20,877 nucleotides of DNA from assembly GCA_002344345.1 (NCBI GenBank), contig DDTL01000152.1:307-21183 (forward strand), written 5' to 3'. The first letter of the stretch is position 1; every line of letters begins with the position of its first letter. Below the pieces are notes generated by a model. The model saw nothing but the letters and a program-made list of their open reading frames with translations, ran no database searches and was not told the DNA's origin. Of this stretch, positions 1-8,523 are shown in pieces. Made by a program: the position numbers and the translations under genes. Source of the DNA: Saprospiraceae bacterium UBA2365. GTDB lineage: Bacteria; Bacteroidota; Bacteroidia; Chitinophagales; Saprospiraceae.

Positions 1-1
1 A

Positions 2-82
2 GTAAGATATTCAAGAGCCCCGAAAGGGTGATATTATACATCAAAAAGAATTTATATAAGTTACACCAGCATACTCTATCAT
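2..82 (+). repeat. Truncated copy of the IS left end
   Basis: These 81 bases match 251-331 (offset 249) with six mismatches. The match covers the hairpin ahead of the transposase and its first nine codons. In this copy the transposase ATG is ATA (56-58) and similarity stops after the ninth codon, so it is a dead fragment. It may continue a truncated element lying to the left of the window. Confidence 0.85.
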
Positions 83-184
83 AAAATTTCCGATAAAATC
101 AAAATGTGGATATAAAAGGTCTGTAAGCAAAAATTTGTGTATATTTGTTTACTTTTTTACCCAAAATAAAATAATATGTTGTTA

Positions 185-873
185 AAGAAGTCCTGAAAGG
201 ACGGCATTTCAATAACCGTAAGCAAGCGATAGCGCAGCTTACGGAAAAGAGCAAGATATTCAAAAGCCCCGAAGGGGTGATATTATACATCAAAAAGAAT
301 TTATATGAGTTACACCAGCATACTTTACCATCTGATTATCAGGACAAAATCCAGCAGGAAAACACTATCTTTGACACATTCAGAGGACTTGTACCGATAT
401 ATTTGGGGATACATCAAAAACAAACATTGTAAATTATACCGGATCAATGGAATAGAAGACCATATTCATATCCTCTTTTCCTTACACCCAGCGATCTCCC
501 TTTCAGATTTTGTTAGAGATCTAAAAGCAGAATCAAGTAAAATGTTGAAACGAACCAAAGGGTTTGAAAACTTCTCATCCTGGAGTGAAGGGTATGCCGC
601 ATTAACAATTAGTCATAAAGAGAAAGATGTGCTGATCAGATATATCAAAGACCAACGCGATCACCATAAAAACATTACTTTTGAAGAAGAGTACCGGTCA
701 TTTATTCAAGCTATGGGACTGCAGATAGATTCGCGGGATTGGGAAAAGTGAGGTAAATACTTCACCTTCAGATCATGTCACCCCTTCGGGGCTCGGGAAA
801 TGCTGCCAGGGATCCCGTAAGCTGCGCTGTGCTTGCATACGGTTATGCACCTGTCGTCCCTGCGGGACTTCCG
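185..873 (+). mobile_element. IS200/IS605-type element with mirrored hairpin ends
   Basis: The transposase gene is enclosed by two sets of three hairpins in mirror order. Left: GTCCT-GAA-AGGAC (190-202), CCGTAAGC...GCTTACGG (216-244), and AGCCCCGAAGGGGTGA (265-280). Right: TCACCCCTTCGGGGCT (778-793, exact inverted copy of 265-280), an inverted imperfect copy of the second hairpin (815-846), and GTCCC-TGC-GGGAC (856-868). Y1 transposases of this family recognise subterminal hairpins in single-stranded DNA, so the layout fits. The exact cleavage points cannot be read; the limits given are where the mirrored similarity ends. REP-like arrays tied to such transposases would look similar. Confidence 0.7.
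305..751 (+). CDS. tnpA: IS200-type Y1 (HUH) transposase
   Basis: This 148-residue protein is predicted to be the single-strand DNA transposase of an IS200/IS605-family element, cutting and rejoining hairpin ends through a covalent phosphotyrosine link. The HUH metal-binding motif is DHIHIL (His53, His55). The catalytic tyrosine is most likely Tyr113 in RYIKDQRDHHK, with Gln117 and the HH pair that follow it in the family. Length and the closing EEEYRSF segment fit the IS200 family, and nothing seems missing, so it may be active. The ATG at 305 is supported because the family N-terminus (SYTSILYHL) begins there. No accessory TnpB is present. Mirrored hairpins flank the gene, and a partial copy of its 5' end lies at 2-82. 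Confidence 0.93.
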   Translation: MSYTSILYHLIIRTKSSRKTLSLTHSEDLYRYIWGYIKNKHCKLYRINGIEDHIHILFSLHPAISLSDFVRDLKAESSKMLKRTKGFENFSSWSEGYAALTISHKEKDVLIRYIKDQRDHHKNITFEEEYRSFIQAMGLQIDSRDWEK

Positions 874-1032
874 TAGGATCTGGTTGTAAAATACCCTGAT
901 TCTCTAATGTTTGGATTATTTAAATGATCAAAAATCTGACGGGAAATTGCTTACATTCATTCATCAACTGAAATTTCAATGTTTTGTTTCCAAGCTTTAA
1001 GAGTCAGTTTTTAAACAATTTCTATATTGTTA

Positions 1033-1066
1033 TTGAAAAGCCATTGACGGATATACACTACATTTG
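1033..1066 (+). promoter_or_regulatory. Candidate promoter for the hexosaminidase gene
   Basis: TACATTTG (1059-1066) fits the Bacteroidota -7 box TAnnTTTG. A TTG lies at 1033-1035, 23 bases upstream, at the long end of the usual spacing. The predicted transcription start falls before the ATG at 1091, which argues against translation starting at the in-frame TTG at 1064. Confidence 0.4.
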
Positions 1067-1090
1067 TTTTTTGCAATCAAATATGCATCC

Positions 1091-3283
1091 ATGTCTCATA
1101 CAACATTCATCTCATTCTTCATCTGGTGTTTAGCGCTAACAGTGCAGGCACAATCCGGATACAGTTTAATTCCGGAACCGGTGCATCTCGAAGTAAATCA
1201 GGGCAGTTTCAACCTGCAGGAAGCATACATCAAAACCAATGAACAAGAAAACAAAAGTATTGCGTTTTTCCGTGGTAAAATCAGGGAAATTACCGGACTG
1301 GACCTATCTGACCATCCTTCAGAAAACCGAAAGCTGCCCATTGAGTTCATACTATCGGATGACATTTCCACCAATCCAGAAAGCTACCACCTGGAGATTA
1401 CACCGAAAAAGATCACCATCGAGTCACCGAGTGTTTCGGGACAGTTCTGGGCAGTCCAGACCCTTCGGCAATTGATGCTTTTCAACAGTAATGATAAGTT
1501 TGAAATTCCCTGTGTTCGCATTACAGACGAACCCAAATATTCCTGGCGAAGCAATATGCTGGATGTCTGCAGGCACTTTTTCCCGGTTGATACGATCAAA
1601 AGACACCTGGATATGCTTTCCCTTTATAAAATAAACACCTTTCACTGGCACCTGACCGAAGACCAGGGATGGCGGATAGAGATCAAAAAATATCCCTTAC
1701 TCACTCAGATCGGAGCATGGAGGAAAAAACCGGATGGCAGTTTGCACGGAGGTTTTTACACGCAGGAAGAGATCCGGGATATCGTCCGGTATGCTGCAGA
1801 TAGAAATATTGAAGTCATTCCGGAAATTGAATTGCCCGGGCATTGCAGGGCAGCACTGGCAGCTTATCCTCATTTGGGTTGTACCAAAGAAAAGATGGAA
1901 GTCCCGGATTATTACGGCGTATTCCAGGATGTCTATTGTGCCGGACAAGAGGAAACGTATGGCTTTCTTGAAAATGTTTTAACAGAAGTGATCAACCTTT
2001 TTCCGGGGAAATACATACACATCGGAGGTGATGAAGTGCCAAAGGCCCGGTGGTCTGAATGCCCGGCCTGCCAGCGCAGGATCAGGACAAACGGACTTTC
2101 TGATGAACATGGGTTGCAGAGTTACTTCATAAGCAGAATCCATCGTTTTTTGAAATCAAAGGGAAAGGTGATGATCGGCTGGGATGAGATCCTGGAGGGC
2201 GGAATGGATCAGGATGCGATCATAGAAGTCTGGAGAGGTCAGGAAAAAGCAAGTGAAGCGCTGGCCAAAGGGAATAAAATCATTCAAACACTGTATTTTG
2301 ATTCCAAACCGGCAACGCTGACAATGGAGAAAACCTGGCATTATGATCCTTCCGAGGTTCATGACCATGAAAATATCCTTGGGGCAGAATGTCCATTATG
2401 GACTGAGTGGGTCAACAGCCAAAACCTGGATTATATGATGTATCCGCGATTGCAGGCATTTGCTGAAGTGTTGTGGAGCCGTGGTGAAAGCTATGCAGCA
2501 TTCAGAAAGAGATTGCAGGCACATTACGAATGGATGGAGGCAAACGGAATTTTGTATGGCGCTGAGGATAAAAACCTGCTTCAATGTGGCATTTCTTTTG
2601 ATCCTGTAAGGAAAAACTGGAACATTCAGGCAGATTTTGGTATGCCGGATATGGAAATGCGCTATTTTTATGAAGGCAGGCAGGAAGATCAGGCAGCTTT
2701 TAAATCCCGGATTTCCCTGACAAAACCGGGTAAGATCCACCTGAAACCTTTCAGGAAGGGACGCGAAGCCGGAAGCACCCTCATTTACCATATCGAAGAA
2801 CATCTGGCAATCGGAATTCAGCCTGAATATAAAAATGCCCCCCACGCCCCTTATAACAAACCGGGATCTTACGGGTTGACAGACGGGATCCGCGGCTCCA
2901 TGGATTTCAGGGATGGCAACTGGCTGGCCTGGCAGGGAGAAGATCTGGATGTCATGCTTGATTTCGGCAAGGAAACAACGTTTAGCTCCATTTCTTTAAG
3001 ATGTATGCAGCAAACTCAATCCTGGATATTACTTCCATCTGAAGTTGGTTATCTTTTTTCAACAGACGGAAAGGATTGGCAGGCTTTAGCTGTTGTTGGA
3101 CACAACAAGGAAGACAGGAATTATGATCATATTTTCCATGATTTTGAATATACCTCATCAGGCCTTCCCGTTAAGGCAAGATATATTCGTGTCGTAGCCA
3201 AAAATTATGGACTATTGCCTGAATGGCATCTTGGAAACGGTGGAAAAGCCTGGATTTTTGCAGATGAGGTGATCATAAAATAA
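1091..3283 (+). CDS. Secreted beta-N-acetylhexosaminidase (GH20)
   Basis: This protein of about 730 residues is predicted to release terminal GlcNAc or GalNAc from chitin-type or glycoprotein glycans outside the cytoplasm. A signal peptide spans residues 1-20 (hydrophobic core, ending VQA|QS). The GH20 N-terminal (GH20b) alpha/beta domain follows, then the TIM barrel beginning near YSWRSNMLDVCRHF. The catalytic Asp-Glu pair is Asp314-Glu315 in HIGGDEV, the residues used in substrate-assisted catalysis, and FHWHLTEDQGWR is also typical. The last roughly 150 residues look like a discoidin/F5-8-type carbohydrate-binding module. An in-frame TTG at 1064 would add nine residues, but a promoter-like box overlaps it, so ATG 1091 is preferred. 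The gene appears to stand alone. Confidence 0.93.
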   Translation: MSHTTFISFFIWCLALTVQAQSGYSLIPEPVHLEVNQGSFNLQEAYIKTNEQENKSIAFFRGKIREITGLDLSDHPSENRKLPIEFILSDDISTNPESYHLEITPKKITIESPSVSGQFWAVQTLRQLMLFNSNDKFEIPCVRITDEPKYSWRSNMLDVCRHFFPVDTIKRHLDMLSLYKINTFHWHLTEDQGWRIEIKKYPLLTQIGAWRKKPDGSLHGGFYTQEEIRDIVRYAADRNIEVIPEIELPGHCRAALAAYPHLGCTKEKMEVPDYYGVFQDVYCAGQEETYGFLENVLTEVINLFPGKYIHIGGDEVPKARWSECPACQRRIRTNGLSDEHGLQSYFISRIHRFLKSKGKVMIGWDEILEGGMDQDAIIEVWRGQEKASEALAKGNKIIQTLYFDSKPATLTMEKTWHYDPSEVHDHENILGAECPLWTEWVNSQNLDYMMYPRLQAFAEVLWSRGESYAAFRKRLQAHYEWMEANGILYGAEDKNLLQCGISFDPVRKNWNIQADFGMPDMEMRYFYEGRQEDQAAFKSRISLTKPGKIHLKPFRKGREAGSTLIYHIEEHLAIGIQPEYKNAPHAPYNKPGSYGLTDGIRGSMDFRDGNWLAWQGEDLDVMLDFGKETTFSSISLRCMQQTQSWILLPSEVGYLFSTDGKDWQALAVVGHNKEDRNYDHIFHDFEYTSSGLPVKARYIRVVAKNYGLLPEWHLGNGGKAWIFADEVIIK

Positions 3284-3468
3284 TGCACCATAATTTTTCT
3301 GATGGAAAATCCTTAAAACTTTGTACATAATTCATATCCATTATTAAACTGAAGTTTGATACCGATATTATTTTGCACAAACTTTCTGCTCAGATATTTA
3401 TCTTTTGTAAATTCGCAGAAAACTGATAAAATAGAAGCTGAAATAAAAAACCAATTTTAATTTATTCA

Positions 3469-4521
3469 ATGAACGACCTCCAAAAACAAGCACTTCAAGG
3501 CATTTTAGAAAAAGCTGTAGACCATAAAAGAGTATTTGGCACCTCATTTTGTATTAAATATCAGGGTGATCTGTGGTCCGGACAATCTGGAAATTTCACA
3601 TACGATCAGCCGTATTTCATAGCAAGTACCACAAAACTTTTCGTTTCAGCCATTTTCTTGCAGTTTCATTCCAAAGGCATACTTTCCCTCGAGGATAAAA
3701 TCGGCAAGTTCCTCGATAAGCAAACCATGCAGGGAATACATTACTATAATGGAAAGGATTACGCAGGAGAAATCACGCTCAAAAACCTTCTGGCACATAC
3801 TTCCGGTATTCCAGACTATTTTCAGAATAAGGATTCTCAGGGTGTTAGCCTGGAAACTGAACTTAAATCCGGAAAAGACCAGTCCTGGACTTTTGCTGAA
3901 GCCGTTGAGCGAAGTAAAAAAATGAAACCACTGTTTATACCCGGAACTAAAGGTAAGGCACATTATTCCGATACCAATTTTCAGTTGCTCGGAAAAATCA
4001 TGGAAAACCTGACCCAAAGATCTGTAGCTGAAAACTTTGAAGAACTGATCATACATCCATTGGGCTTGCAGCACACATATCTGTACAAATCAACCGAAGA
4101 TCACCTTCCGAAAAATATTTTTTTCAAAGACAGTGAATTACCGATTCCCGGGGCAATGAGTTCATTCGGACCTGATGGTGGTGTAGTTTCAACATCTTCG
4201 GAAATGATGGTATTCATAGAATCATTTTTCAATGGAGAGTTCTTTCCGGTTTCTGTGATTAAAGGGTTGAAAGTATGGAATTCCATTTTCTATCCGGTAA
4301 AAGCAGGTATTGGCATTCACAGATTCAGGCTACCCTGGCTATTCAACCCCACAGGGGTGATACCGGAACTCATTGGTCATTCAGGTTTGTCAGGTGCAAT
4401 GGCCTATGCCAATCCGGAAAAGCAGTTATATATAACAGGAACCGTGAACCAGATCGCATATCCTGATACGTCTTTCCGACTGGCAATCAGGCTGATACAT
4501 AAATTTTTGCAAAGGAATTAA
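3469..4521 (+). CDS. Serine hydrolase of the beta-lactamase (class C-like) fold
   Basis: This 350-residue protein belongs to the penicillin-binding beta-lactamase-like family (Beta-lactamase, PF00144), which includes AmpC-type beta-lactamases, D-aminopeptidases and esterases. Three active-site motifs are visible: SxxK as Ser53-Thr-Thr-Lys56, the tyrosine motif as Tyr166-Ser-Asp-Thr-Asn170, and HSG at 304-306 in place of KTG. No signal peptide is evident, so a cytoplasmic hydrolase or esterase is more likely than a resistance enzyme, but the substrate cannot be read from sequence. The C-terminus (TFRLAIRLIHKFL-like) ends the fold normally. It sits 185 bases after the hexosaminidase on the same strand; co-transcription is uncertain. 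Confidence 0.88.
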   Translation: MNDLQKQALQGILEKAVDHKRVFGTSFCIKYQGDLWSGQSGNFTYDQPYFIASTTKLFVSAIFLQFHSKGILSLEDKIGKFLDKQTMQGIHYYNGKDYAGEITLKNLLAHTSGIPDYFQNKDSQGVSLETELKSGKDQSWTFAEAVERSKKMKPLFIPGTKGKAHYSDTNFQLLGKIMENLTQRSVAENFEELIIHPLGLQHTYLYKSTEDHLPKNIFFKDSELPIPGAMSSFGPDGGVVSTSSEMMVFIESFFNGEFFPVSVIKGLKVWNSIFYPVKAGIGIHRFRLPWLFNPTGVIPELIGHSGLSGAMAYANPEKQLYITGTVNQIAYPDTSFRLAIRLIHKFLQRN

Positions 4522-4959
4522 ATTTGATTTTTCTCCAACATTACAAAATTATTTTTCCTTAAACTATACCAGGATTAAAATCATATCTCGATAGTTCTGT
4601 TCTCTGATCCGACGAAAATCTATTAGCTATCCGAACAATAACTCCTTCGGTAAAACGTTTAATTTTTGTTGTTATATTTGTGTTCCTTAGTCTCCTAAAA
4701 ATTGAATTCAAGTATTTTTTGGCAGAACTTTAAAGAAATTTGATCTTAGAAATAAAGCCACACAGAATATTTACCACGTAGGATGTATATCCAACAGGGT
4801 GAACCCCGTAGCGAAGCGGCTCGGAGCCTGACCGTCTGAGCTTGCCCGTATGGGGGATTTTAAATCAATTTATTCTTTGGTTCTGGCTCGTCCAGGTTAG
4901 GGCATACTATCGATTTTATTTCTACTTTTTTCATCATTCTATCATTTAAATTTTTTCCA
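4522..4959. other. Noncoding gap with promoter-like box and GC-rich hairpin
   Basis: This 438-base gap carries no plausible gene. It holds a TAnnTTTG-type box (TATATTTG, 4673-4680, + strand) without a clear -33 element, and a GC-rich imperfect hairpin at 4804-4856 listed separately. If the box is used for the gene at 4960, the transcript would have an unusually long leader that includes the hairpin. Confidence 0.5.
4804..4856. repeat. GC-rich imperfect hairpin (REP-like)
   Basis: An isolated GC-rich segment lies in AT-rich intergenic DNA. The arm starting CCCCGTAGCGAAGC pairs imperfectly with the arm ending GAGCTTGCCCGTATGGGG, and an inner GCTC/GAGC pair closes the stem. It resembles the style of the hairpins around the IS element near the left edge but is not an obvious copy. 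It could be a REP-like palindrome, an element remnant, or a leader RNA structure. Confidence 0.4.
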
Positions 4960-5619
4960 ATGAAACGATCAGTTATTCTTTTATGCTTGATTTCTATTTT
5001 TCACTTTTCAAACGCCCAAACCATCCAGTTTCAAGCGGGTACATCTTTTTCATCACTAAAACACCTTGATTCTTATCAAAACACCATTCTTTCGAGCGAA
5101 ATTCTGGTTGCACATGCGTTCATGGCAGGCCTGGAATACATTAACAGTCATCATTTCAATGTTTCCAGTAATGTCGGCATTATCAGAAAAGGTGGGCTGT
5201 ATAAATTGAATATGATAAATGAGTGGGGAGAACCTTCAGGATTTAGGTATGATCGTTGTACGCTGGATGTGATGACATTCAATACACTACTTGAATATAA
5301 ATATCCCGTTAAAGATATACTCGTACCATTTATTAGTATTGGCCCAAGGGTTGATTACCTGCTGGTTTATGATTCATTTTTTGATATTTTTAACGAGGTG
5401 ACAACATTAAGTTCGTTTAATGCAGGTGTCAGTTTAGGCGCAGGTATTAAGTATCAGTTTCCCGGATATATTATTGGTATCAGATCCGATTACTTTTATA
5501 ACATGGGAACAATTGCCAGCTGGATATCAGATTTTGGTCCAACTGATTTAAAAAACTATCATTCAACCTTGAATCTCACCTTTGGGACTCAACCGGACTT
5601 CAAAAGGAAGAAAAAATAG
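4960..5619 (+). CDS. Small outer-membrane beta-barrel protein
   Basis: This 219-residue protein has a clear signal peptide (basic start, hydrophobic core, cleavage near SNAQ|T, residue 20). The rest consists of alternating hydrophobic and polar strands rich in Tyr, Phe and Gly, as in the 'outer membrane protein beta-barrel' family common in Bacteroidota (PorT-like size). Examples of strand-like stretches are ILVPFISIGPRVDYLL and NAGVSLGAGIKYQF. The last strand (STLNLTFG) is followed by an unusual short basic tail (KRKKK), so the protein does not end in the usual terminal aromatic residue. Function is unknown. It stands alone between two long gaps. Confidence 0.7.
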   Translation: MKRSVILLCLISIFHFSNAQTIQFQAGTSFSSLKHLDSYQNTILSSEILVAHAFMAGLEYINSHHFNVSSNVGIIRKGGLYKLNMINEWGEPSGFRYDRCTLDVMTFNTLLEYKYPVKDILVPFISIGPRVDYLLVYDSFFDIFNEVTTLSSFNAGVSLGAGIKYQFPGYIIGIRSDYFYNMGTIASWISDFGPTDLKNYHSTLNLTFGTQPDFKRKKK

Positions 5620-5676
5620 TTCCGCTTTATTTCATAAAAATTTATTCTGTTTCTTCTGAAATTAGATTATGTTTGG

Positions 5677-5862
5677 GTCTTTTCCGAAAAGTCTTTGCCC
5701 CCTAAATTCCCACTGACGTTTTCAGTCAGTACACGCCTAAAATGGGACTTTTATTTTGTTGGGCTTCAATCGTTTCCCTTTAGTCTTGTGCTGATCAATG
5801 ACATCAGTAGATTGGAGCAAAAAACGATTGAAAATCAACAAATTAGACTTTTCGGAGTAGAC
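5677..5862. repeat. Nested inverted repeats, possible decayed MITE/IS remnant
   Basis: Outer arms GTCTTTTCCGAAAAGTCT (5677-5694) and AGACTTTTCGGAGTAGAC (5845-5862) are inverted copies matching at 16 of 18 positions. An inner exact 11-base pair, TTCAATCGTTT (5765-5775) and AAACGATTGAA (5822-5832), lies inside, with CTGAT/ATCAG (5791-5807) at the tip. A 61-codon frame starting at a TTG (5695-5880) runs through the segment but has no RBS or recognisable domain; it may be a vestige of a transposase C-terminus. The outer arm is itself nearly palindromic, which weakens the repeat evidence. This accounts for most of the 322-base gap at 5620-5941. Confidence 0.4.
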
Positions 5863-5941
5863 TTAAGTTTCAAAAGTTAGTGTAACACACTTTCCCTATT
5901 TATTATCTATTGGCATTGTTTAAGGAGTTTACAATGTGTAC

Positions 5942-7402
5942 TCAAAACCGCTCAATATCCTGTATCCCGTTGCGGTTAAATACCACACGATATCGTTTGT
6001 AATCCAGTTGCTCTTCGGATTTCATCTGCAGGATCAAATTGAGAAAATAGATCCTTTCTCCCAGGATGACTTTGTACCCGGCTTCTTCATCCGGAATAAA
6101 AAGCGGGAATTCGGGATCATCCATTTTGGTGATCAGACTGGACAGATTGTACCTGATGATGTCATGAATACCGGAAGTATTGTATTGTGTGTTGTTGTCC
6201 AACTCGTTGCGCCGGATCCTGACAAGTTTTCTGTACAGGATGATCTTTTCCGAGAAAGACTTATTGTGCGCCTCCAAAATAGTTGACCGGTCGCGTATTC
6301 GGAGTACATCCGGAGGCAATTTTTCATCGGTGACAAAATCCATTGCTTCCTTGCTCCAGCCGATCTCTTCTCCTTTCAGGCTGATCCTGGTTTTATGATC
6401 AAAATACCGTTTCCCCAGCCTGTGGGCAAAATAATACCTTGCAAGTTCCTTGATCCTGTCTTTGAGCATATAGCTCACGACCAACGCCACAAAAAACGGC
6501 ATTGTGAAGTTTCCATATTTCTGCTGGAAGGAAAATGCCACTGCTGTTGCAAAAATCATGGCTAGTCCGGCAGCAATACTGTAATAGATCTGTTCGGTCA
6601 ACACGCCTTCTCTTTTCTTATTGGTAGTGAGAAAAAGCTCATTTTCAGCATATTTCTTAAGCAAACCCATCCTGAAGATCAATTCCCGATTGCGTTTTTT
6701 ATCCTTTTTGTCTACGATCGGTATTCCGGTGGTTTCCTTGTATTCAATTTCGTTATGGATCAATGCGATCAGCCGTTCTTTGGCCTCAATGATTTCTTTA
6801 TCCTTGTTTTTTTCAAGACTTCTGAGCAACCTGAAACTCTCTTTTTCGATGACATTGCTCATGAATTCGTCACCAAAAAGGAAAACATTATATAATTCCT
6901 TTGAAATGGTTGGGGCATTGATGATCTTCTTCAGTGACCGGTAGTTTTTGGTGATCTTCAGTACGCTGTCCATGTATTCCTGTAGCAGGAACACTTTGTC
7001 ATCAACTGATTCATTATCAGAAATATGCCTGCAACTTTTGCTTATTGCACTTTTGAAAATAGACAAAAACATTTTGACATGGTACTCATATTCAACACGA
7101 TGTGTCCGGGAAGGGTTGGAAGCAAGTTCCGTGAATGAGGTCTCCAGCATTTGCAAGGGGAAACTCTTTTTTCCTGCGATATCCCTGAGTAAAAATACCG
7201 GGGTGATCAGCCTGATATTGGATTTGAGATCCTTGTAAAAATCCGTTTTCTGATAGGTCATTGGATTGATGTCCAGACTGTTGGGAATAAAGATCCAGGT
7301 ATTCAGTGCAAAGTCACTGATATCCTTTTTCATACGGGCTTTATAGCCTATTTTGAGCTCAACTGAGAATTTATCGTGGATCTTTATGGACTCTTCTATC
7401 AT
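5942..7402 (-). CDS. Unrecognised 486-residue protein with two TM helices
   Basis: I do not recognise this family. The N-terminal 270 residues are soluble, with a charged helical stretch around 180-260 (EKNKDKEIIEAKERL and following) likely to be coiled coil. Two adjacent membrane helices follow at about 273-293 and 299-315, joined by a very short loop. A basic, helix-rich segment (KDRIKELARYYFAHRLGKR) comes directly after. The C-terminal 150 residues look mixed alpha/beta and end with short strands (YKVILGERIYFLNLILQ). No signal peptide is present, so both large domains probably face the cytoplasm around a membrane hairpin. No catalytic motif was seen. The ATG at 7402 has no strong RBS. It appears monocistronic, 175 bases downstream of the lipoprotein gene. 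Confidence 0.85.
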   Translation of the reverse strand: MIEESIKIHDKFSVELKIGYKARMKKDISDFALNTWIFIPNSLDINPMTYQKTDFYKDLKSNIRLITPVFLLRDIAGKKSFPLQMLETSFTELASNPSRTHRVEYEYHVKMFLSIFKSAISKSCRHISDNESVDDKVFLLQEYMDSVLKITKNYRSLKKIINAPTISKELYNVFLFGDEFMSNVIEKESFRLLRSLEKNKDKEIIEAKERLIALIHNEIEYKETTGIPIVDKKDKKRNRELIFRMGLLKKYAENELFLTTNKKREGVLTEQIYYSIAAGLAMIFATAVAFSFQQKYGNFTMPFFVALVVSYMLKDRIKELARYYFAHRLGKRYFDHKTRISLKGEEIGWSKEAMDFVTDEKLPPDVLRIRDRSTILEAHNKSFSEKIILYRKLVRIRRNELDNNTQYNTSGIHDIIRYNLSSLITKMDDPEFPLFIPDEEAGYKVILGERIYFLNLILQMKSEEQLDYKRYRVVFNRNGIQDIERF

Positions 7403-7487
7403 AGTTTATTCCGTACAAATTTTCTTTAAAAAATTCAGGCAATTTAGATTTGTCAGGTTCTTCAGGCAAACATAGTTCCAGTTAGTA

Positions 7488-7511
7488 AACTGTTTGAAAC
7501 GTTAAACAGTT
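7488..7511. terminator. Hairpin between two minus-strand genes
   Basis: AACTGTTT (7488-7495) pairs with AAACAGTT (7504-7511) around an 8-base loop. It lies downstream of the lipoprotein gene and upstream of the 486-residue protein gene, both on the minus strand. There is no clear T-tract, so it could be a weak terminator or an operator. Confidence 0.3.
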
Positions 7512-7577
7512 CAGAAAAATTGAATTTCAACTACAGATCCGGAAAATCATTCACCCTGTTAAAACTTTTTATACAAA

Positions 7578-8501
7578 TCAAGGCAGTGTAAGCTCATAAA
7601 GTTTGCCATTTTCCACACTGGCAATCTCTTCTGTCATATACAACGTTTTTGCACCGGAGAAAAAAATGGCTTCCACCTGACCCGGAGTTGGCACAAAAGG
7701 ATATTCTGTCACTTTACCGTCAAAAAACTGGTTTCCCGGATAATTTCTAAAAACAATCAACCTTTCCTGGACAAGCAATGCAAGATCACCTGATTGCGGA
7801 TCGATATCAGCAGCAGTCACCCTGGCTGCTGTGGTTGTGTTGCCCATATAGAACCGGCCTGCAGATCTGGCAATATGCGTTCCAGGAGACGCCGGCAGTT
7901 TATACATTTTGGTGTATCCGGTCAATGGACTGCTTCTGTCCTTTGTGAACAGAAACAAAGAATCACTTTTCCAGACCATAGCCTCCACATCAAAATTTCT
8001 TTCTGAAGAAGGTGGAGGAAAAGCAATCTGGTCTTCGAAACTGAAAAAAATGGATTCTGCTTCAACATCATTGCCAGAAATGGTCTCTGGATCCGGGATC
8101 CGGTAGATCACCAGGTCTTTTCTGACATTGTTGTTGTTGCCAAAATCACCGATATACACTCTTTTCTGGTTGTCTGCAGCCAATTCTTCCCAGTCCACGT
8201 TGGTCGCATTGGAGATCGCAAGGGTTTTCAGTACATGGCCGTTAAAATCGATGCAATACAATTCATTTTTTCCGCCAGAATCATTGTGTGACCAGATCTT
8301 TCCGGGAGTGGTCATCACCATCCCTGAAGATTCAGAAACCTCGTATGGAACAAAACCAATGATCTTAGGCACAATCTGTATTTTTAAAGTGTCTTCTTTC
8401 GGATTATCATCAGGTACATCCGGGGTTTCCTTTTCACATGCCCAGATACTGAAGTTCAGGACGAAAAGACCAGTCAAACAGAATAAAAAAATTTTTTTCA
8501 T
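7578..8501 (-). CDS. Lipoprotein, probable beta-propeller
   Basis: This protein of about 307 residues is exported and lipidated: a type II signal peptide ends at Cys22 (SIWAC), followed by an acidic, Pro-rich spacer (EKETPDVPDDNPKEDT). The mature part has repeated four-strand segments with phrases seen in YjiK/esterase-like-phytase-type propellers: WSHNDSGGKNELYCIDFNG, VDWEELAADNQKRVYIGDFG, then FDVEAMVW, VTAADIDPQSGDLALL and QVEAIFF. A calcium- or ligand-binding role is possible, but no catalytic set is certain. An in-frame upstream ATG at 8528 would add nine residues ahead of the signal peptide; ATG 8501 gives a proper signal peptide and is preferred. It stands alone, with palindromic sites upstream. 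Confidence 0.8.
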   Translation of the reverse strand: MKKIFLFCLTGLFVLNFSIWACEKETPDVPDDNPKEDTLKIQIVPKIIGFVPYEVSESSGMVMTTPGKIWSHNDSGGKNELYCIDFNGHVLKTLAISNATNVDWEELAADNQKRVYIGDFGNNNNVRKDLVIYRIPDPETISGNDVEAESIFFSFEDQIAFPPPSSERNFDVEAMVWKSDSLFLFTKDRSSPLTGYTKMYKLPASPGTHIARSAGRFYMGNTTTAARVTAADIDPQSGDLALLVQERLIVFRNYPGNQFFDGKVTEYPFVPTPGQVEAIFFSGAKTLYMTEEIASVENGKLYELTLP

Positions 8502-8523
8502 CAAAATGATATTTAAAAAACCA

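Noticed and set aside
1064..1090. Upstream TTG start for the hexosaminidase
   Set aside because: It would put nine residues ahead of a normal signal peptide and overlaps a promoter-like TACATTTG box; ATG 1091 fits better.
3469..4521. Class C beta-lactamase resistance gene
   Set aside because: The fold motifs are present, but there is no signal peptide and HSG replaces KTG; a general serine hydrolase is the safer call.
5695..5880. 61-codon frame on the + strand as a gene
   Set aside because: TTG start, no RBS, no domain, and it lies within nested inverted repeats; kept only as a possible remnant.
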